Of a stretch of DNA of 8,678 nucleotides, positions 6,294 through 8,678 are shown in pieces. Under the pieces are notes generated by a model. That model did not search any database. It saw only the letters and a program-made list of their open reading frames with translations, and had not been told where the DNA came from. The number at the start of each line of letters is the position of its first letter. Positions within the stretch are counted from its first letter, which is position 1. Position numbers and translations under genes: made by a program. Origin of the DNA: Firmicutes bacterium UBA5227 (GTDB lineage Bacteria; Bacillota; Clostridia; Tissierellales; Sedimentibacteraceae); assembly GCA_002409285.1 (NCBI GenBank), contig DHUT01000099.1:4932-13609 (forward strand), in the 5' to 3' direction.

Positions 6294-6311
6294 TATAAGT
6301 TGATTTTGCAG

Positions 6312-6354
6312 AAAAAGCAACCGTGTAAATTATGGTTACACAGCTGCTTTTTTT
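6312..6354 (+). terminator. Terminator after coaX
   Basis: AAAAAGCA (6312-6319) pairs with TGCTTTTT (6345-6352). After a small internal loop, GTGTAA (6323-6328) pairs with TTACAC (6336-6341). The run of seven T (6348-6354) completes an intrinsic terminator that isolates coaX from the GntR operon. Confidence 0.85.
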
Positions 6355-6369
6355 ATACAAAAATTTTTA

Positions 6370-6397
6370 TTGACAAGGATGTTATATTGTATATAAT
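6370..6397 (+). promoter_or_regulatory. Sigma-A promoter of the GntR/ABC operon
   Basis: TTGACA (6370-6375) and TATAAT (6392-6397), both exact consensus, with a 16-bp spacer. The predicted start is near 6404, which places the upstream ATG at 6396 inside the promoter. This supports the later ATG (6429) as the regulator's start. Confidence 0.88.
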
Positions 6398-6414
6398 GGA
6401 TATATACAATATAA
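6382..6414. promoter_or_regulatory. Perfect 14-bp dyad, probable operator of the GntR regulator
   Basis: TTATATTGTATATA (6382-6395) and its exact reverse complement TATATACAATATAA (6401-6414) are separated by 5 bp. The dyad covers the -10 box and the predicted transcription start. GntR proteins of the YtrA type bind such dyads as dimers and usually repress their own operon. A repressor here would block RNA polymerase directly. The assignment to the adjacent regulator is an inference from position. Confidence 0.72.
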
Positions 6415-6428
6415 CTATGGTGGTGGAG

Positions 6429-6803
6429 ATGAAAATTATTATAAGTAATTCCGGAGGTCAGCCTATATATGAGCAAATTGCTTCTCAAATAAAGTCCATG
6501 ATTATTTCCGGAGAATTAAATGAAGGAGATTTGCTGCCTTCAATGAGGCTTCTTGCCAAGGAGTTGAGAATTAGTGTAATTACTACAAAGAGGGCATATG
6601 AGGAGCTTGAAAAAGAAGGCTTCATTGTTTCTGTTACAGGAAAAGGCAGCTATGTGGCCAGCAAAAATATAGAATTAATAAGAGAGCAGCAGCTAAAAGA
6701 AATAGAAAATCATATGCAGTCTATGTCAGAGCTGGCGTCAAGCTGTGGTATAGAGCTGGACGAATTAATAGAAATGATGACTTTGATATATAAAGGAGAA
6801 TAA
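6429..6803 (+). CDS. GntR-family transcriptional regulator, YtrA type
   Basis: The 124-residue protein is a winged helix-turn-helix (residues about 12-78) with the hallmarks of GntR regulators: PIYEQIASQI, SGELNEGDLLPSMRLLAKEL, the recognition region ISVITTKRAYEELEKEGF (48-65) and the wing GKGSYV (71-76). Only a short helical tail (about 80-124) follows instead of a large ligand-binding domain, which defines the small YtrA subfamily. Members typically repress an adjacent ABC-2 transporter operon and respond to cell-envelope stress or antibiotics; the signal here is unknown. It begins the ABC operon, 1 nt before the ATPase start. Two in-frame ATGs are possible (6417 and 6429). I prefer 6429, which gives the usual MKIIISN start, though its ribosome binding site (GGTGGTGGAG, 6419-6428) is closely spaced and not ideal. 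Confidence 0.93.
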   Translation: MKIIISNSGGQPIYEQIASQIKSMIISGELNEGDLLPSMRLLAKELRISVITTKRAYEELEKEGFIVSVTGKGSYVASKNIELIREQQLKEIENHMQSMSELASSCGIELDELIEMMTLIYKGE

Positions 6804-6804
6804 C

Positions 6805-7653
6805 ATGGAGTACGCATTAAAACTTGAGAATGTGACTAAAGAATATAAGGACTTTAAATTGGAACATGTAAATATTAATTTACCCAAAGGAGCCATAATG
6901 GGGTTCATAGGAGAAAATGGAGCAGGCAAAAGCACAACCATAAAGCTCATTATGGATCTGATAAGCCGCGATGAAGGTACAATTACAATTTTTGGGAAAG
7001 ACAACAGGGATGACATGAAATCAATCAAAGAAAAAATAGGCGTTGTAATGGACGAATCAGCCTTTCCGGAAAATTTAAATGCTGTGGAAATTAACAGTAT
7101 AATGAAAAGAATATATAAAACCTGGGGAGAAAACAAGTTTTACGAGCTACTTGGTAAGTTTTCAATTAACCGTAATAAACCTGTAAAGGAATATTCAAGG
7201 GGTATGAGGATGAAGCTGTCCATAGCTGCCGCCCTGTCTCACAATTCGGAACTACTGATAATGGATGAAGCCACAAGCGGTCTGGATCCTATTGTCAGGG
7301 AAGAAATTCTCGATATTTTCATGGATTTTATTCAGGACGAAAATCATTCAATTTTCCTGTCATCACATATAATCAGCGATTTGGAAAAAATATGCGATTA
7401 TATAACCTTTATTCATGGGGGAAAAATAATTTTTTCGGAAACAAAGGATGACCTGCTGGATAATTACGGCATTTTGAAATGTTCAGAAGAAGAATTCAAA
7501 AAAATAGACTCTCAAATTGTTAAGGGCATAAGAAGGAATAAATTTGGAATAGAAGCACTAATATTAAAAAATGAAATCAAAGGAAGCTATGTTGTAGATA
7601 AAGCCAGCATTGAAGACATAATGATATTTCATATAAAGGAGCAGGTACAATGA
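6805..7653 (+). CDS. ABC transporter ATP-binding protein (YtrB-like, ABC-2 exporter)
   Basis: This 282-residue cytoplasmic ATPase powers the membrane protein encoded next. The ABC domain is complete: Walker A GENGAGKST (36-44), signature YSRGMRMK (130-137, a degenerate LSGGQ), Walker B LLIMDE (150-155) with catalytic Glu155, D-loop SGLD (158-161) and switch His188 (LSSH). The Q-loop position reads VVMDE (81-84) with Asp instead of Gln, a variation I associate with YtrB-like ATPases next to small GntR regulators. The C-terminal 70 or so residues are an accessory region with no clear motif. AAAGGAG (6792-6798) precedes the ATG at 6805, just after the regulator's TAA. The stop codon overlaps the permease start (ATGA), showing translational coupling. 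The substrate is not evident; relatives are linked to export or resistance to envelope-active compounds. Confidence 0.95.
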   Translation: MEYALKLENVTKEYKDFKLEHVNINLPKGAIMGFIGENGAGKSTTIKLIMDLISRDEGTITIFGKDNRDDMKSIKEKIGVVMDESAFPENLNAVEINSIMKRIYKTWGENKFYELLGKFSINRNKPVKEYSRGMRMKLSIAAALSHNSELLIMDEATSGLDPIVREEILDIFMDFIQDENHSIFLSSHIISDLEKICDYITFIHGGKIIFSETKDDLLDNYGILKCSEEEFKKIDSQIVKGIRRNKFGIEALILKNEIKGSYVVDKASIEDIMIFHIKEQVQ

Positions 7654-8261
7654 AAGGACTTATAATAAAAGATTTTCTAAATTTAAAAAAACATTCAAAA
7701 TATTATATGATACTAATGATATTTTACTTTATTCTTGGGATTGCGAACGAAGACTTCATTATGTTCGGGTCTATGATAATAGTATTTTCTGCTATTTTGC
7801 CAATAACTGCAATTTCTTATGACGAAAAAAACAACTGGGACAGCTATGCGCTTACAATGCCCATTTCAAGAAAAGATTTGATTGTCAGCAGGTATATTCT
7901 TGGTATAATTCTCTTAATTTCATCCTTTTTTATAACTGTACTGCTTAATGTAGTATTGGGGAGTGGCTCATACCGGGAAAGTATTCTGGCAAGTTCAGCA
8001 ATTTTGGCTGTGGGAATAATATTAATGTCTGTTATATTTCCTGTGATTTTTAAATATGGAGTTGAAAAAGGCAGAAATTTTATGCTGCTGATTGTGCTTG
8101 CTCCCACAGGAGCCGCTATGTTGTTGTCTAAGTTTGGTCTTACGCTGCCTGACAAGGAAGTCGGAAAAATTTTATTATATTCACTTCCTTTAATTACTGT
8201 TGCAGTTTTTACAGTATCAATTTTAATTTCCGTTTCCATATATAAAAAGAAGGAGTTTTAA
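7650..8261 (+). CDS. ABC-2 type transporter permease
   Basis: The 203-residue integral membrane protein has about six spans (roughly residues 18-33, 37-55, 83-104, 113-134, 143-160 and 173-196) and a basic C-terminus (YKKKEF). The cytoplasmic segment YDEKNNWDSYALTMPISR (57-74), followed by KDLIVSRY, is the characteristic motif of the small ABC-2 permease family found beside GntR/ABC-ATPase pairs. The start overlaps the ATPase stop by 4 nt (ATGA), with AAAGGAG in the end of the ATPase gene (7635-7641). With a single permease gene, the transporter is probably a homodimer with two copies of the ATPase, or has a partner encoded elsewhere. No other substrate-specific feature is visible. Confidence 0.93.
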   Translation: MKGLIIKDFLNLKKHSKYYMILMIFYFILGIANEDFIMFGSMIIVFSAILPITAISYDEKNNWDSYALTMPISRKDLIVSRYILGIILLISSFFITVLLNVVLGSGSYRESILASSAILAVGIILMSVIFPVIFKYGVEKGRNFMLLIVLAPTGAAMLLSKFGLTLPDKEVGKILLYSLPLITVAVFTVSILISVSIYKKKEF

Positions 8262-8280
8262 GATTTCTTCATGCTGAACT

Positions 8281-8305
8281 GTAATATTCTGATTAGAAAT
8301 ATTAC
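8281..8305. repeat. Inverted repeat between the permease and the antitoxin-like gene
   Basis: GTAATATT (8281-8288) and AATATTAC (8298-8305) form a perfect 8-bp dyad with a 9-bp spacer. No T-run follows on the plus strand, so it is a poor intrinsic terminator. It sits 5 bp before a consensus -35 box (8310) and could be an operator or a weak hairpin that ends the ABC operon. Confidence 0.4.
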
Positions 8306-8309
8306 TATG

Positions 8310-8351
8310 TTGACAATATTCGTGTGGAAAGTGCAATTTTTAGGGTATAAT
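8310..8351 (+). promoter_or_regulatory. Probable promoter of the antitoxin-like gene
   Basis: A consensus -35 TTGACA (8310-8315) is followed at 16 bp by a weak -10 TGCAAT (8332-8337). A consensus -10 TATAAT (8346-8351) lies too far from that -35 and has only a poor one of its own (TGTGGA, 8323-8328). Either could drive the gene at 8384, and the sequence does not decide between them. Confidence 0.5.
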
Positions 8352-8383
8352 TATTTGTAGGCATACTGAAGGAGTTGAAACTT

Positions 8384-8578
8384 ATGCAATTTGTAAGAAA
8401 GGTTACAAACAGTAATGTACTGGAAGGAATAATAGATATACCCGAAGAATTGAAAAACAAAAAAGTAGAAATCATCGTACTTCCCTATGATGATTCTGTG
8501 CATATGGATATAGACGACATAAGAACCGTGCGAGGTGCTTCGTCCAAGTATATAAATGAAGAAGAACGACAAGCTTAA
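8384..8578 (+). CDS. Small antitoxin-like protein, 64 aa, no toxin partner visible
   Basis: The ATG at 8384 follows AAGGAG (8369-8374) by 9 nt; a TTG at 8375 in the same frame abuts the ribosome binding site and is unlikely to be used. The first half (MQFVRKVTNSNVLEGIIDIP, then a basic KNKKVEIIVLP) has the beta-rich DNA-binding look of small clostridial antitoxins (AbrB/RelB-like). It is followed by an acidic region and RGASSKY (about 51-57). Remembered relatives continue past this RG-x-S-x-Y segment with a longer, charged C-terminus that contacts a PIN-type toxin, whereas this protein ends soon after (NEEERQA). No toxin gene follows; instead there is a probable terminator at 8632. It may be a solitary regulator, a shortened antitoxin, or an unrelated small protein. 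The family assignment rests on memory of sequence pattern only. Confidence 0.65.
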   Translation: MQFVRKVTNSNVLEGIIDIPEELKNKKVEIIVLPYDDSVHMDIDDIRTVRGASSKYINEEERQA

Positions 8579-8631
8579 TTAAGATATTTTTATTGTCTAT
8601 TCTAACATGATTGGTTTTTTAACCACTATAT

Positions 8632-8663
8632 GGAGCTAACCGTTTATTCGGCAGCTCCCTTTA
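8632..8663 (+). terminator. Probable terminator after the antitoxin-like gene
   Basis: GGAGCT (8632-8637) pairs with AGCTCC (8653-8658), and inside it CCG (8640-8642) pairs with CGG (8649-8651). A short pyrimidine/T tail (CTTT, 8659-8662) follows. The tail is weak, so termination may be partial. A smaller hairpin TGGTT-TTTT-AACCA lies just upstream (8612-8625). Confidence 0.55.
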
Positions 8664-8678
8664 TAATGTTATAATCTT

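Noticed and set aside
6396..6428. Earlier starts for the GntR regulator (ATG at 6396 or 6417, TTG at 6300)
   Set aside because: 6300 and 6396 lie upstream of the predicted transcription start, inside the terminator/promoter region. 6417 has no ribosome binding site and would add VVE-type residues before the usual MKIIISN start. It is less likely but not excluded.
7844..8239. Minus-strand open frame of 131 codons inside the permease gene
   Set aside because: It is the antisense shadow of a membrane protein that fits its operon and overlaps its ATPase partner by ATGA.
1..8678. CRISPR arrays, insertion sequences, tRNA or rRNA genes, attachment sites
   Set aside because: I saw no regularly spaced repeats, transposase or integrase motifs, cloverleaf sequences or rRNA-like stretches on either strand.

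Overview
This window looks like chromosomal DNA from a low-GC, anaerobic, Gram-positive bacterium of the class Clostridia. The evidence is strongly AT-rich intergenic DNA, strong AGGAGG ribosome binding sites, a T-box leader on metG, a desulfoferrodoxin (an oxygen-defence protein typical of anaerobes), a type III pantothenate kinase, and a YtrA-like GntR/ABC-2 cassette. The genus is not determined. I see no transposase, integrase, CRISPR array, rRNA or tRNA, and most of the window is ordinary core genome.

Layout. (1) Positions 1-735, minus strand: the N-terminal 245 residues of an unrecognised secreted protein that runs off the left edge. It is preceded by an exact sigma-54 (-24/-12) promoter core. 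(2) 736-1051: an AT-rich divergent intergenic region holding that promoter and possible upstream activator repeats. (3) 1052-1273: a 73-residue, very hydrophobic membrane protein. (4) 1284-3630: metG unit, made of a sigma-A promoter, a methionine-specific T-box leader (specifier AUG, acceptor-pairing UGGU) with its terminator, methionyl-tRNA synthetase, and a hairpin terminator that may serve both strands. (5) 3646-4029, minus strand: desulfoferrodoxin/superoxide reductase, convergent with metG. (6) 4292-4822: a CYTH/triphosphate-tunnel protein. (7) 4852-6354: a promoter, an ECF-transporter substrate-binding membrane protein and coaX, tightly coupled and closed by a terminator. This is probably a pantothenate uptake and phosphorylation unit for coenzyme A synthesis. 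(8) 6370-8261: a GntR regulator (YtrA type), an ABC ATPase and an ABC-2 permease in one overlapping operon. Its promoter carries a perfect 14+14 bp dyad that is probably the autoregulatory operator. (9) 8384-8578: a 64-residue protein resembling the N-terminal half of small antitoxins, with no toxin gene visible, followed by a probable terminator.

The items most worth following are regulatory: the sigma-54 promoter on the unknown secreted protein, the T-box with compensatory base changes in its antiterminator, and the long dyad over the GntR promoter. I did not find a convincing new multi-gene system here. The unknown secreted protein and the solitary antitoxin-like gene are the least explained coding regions.
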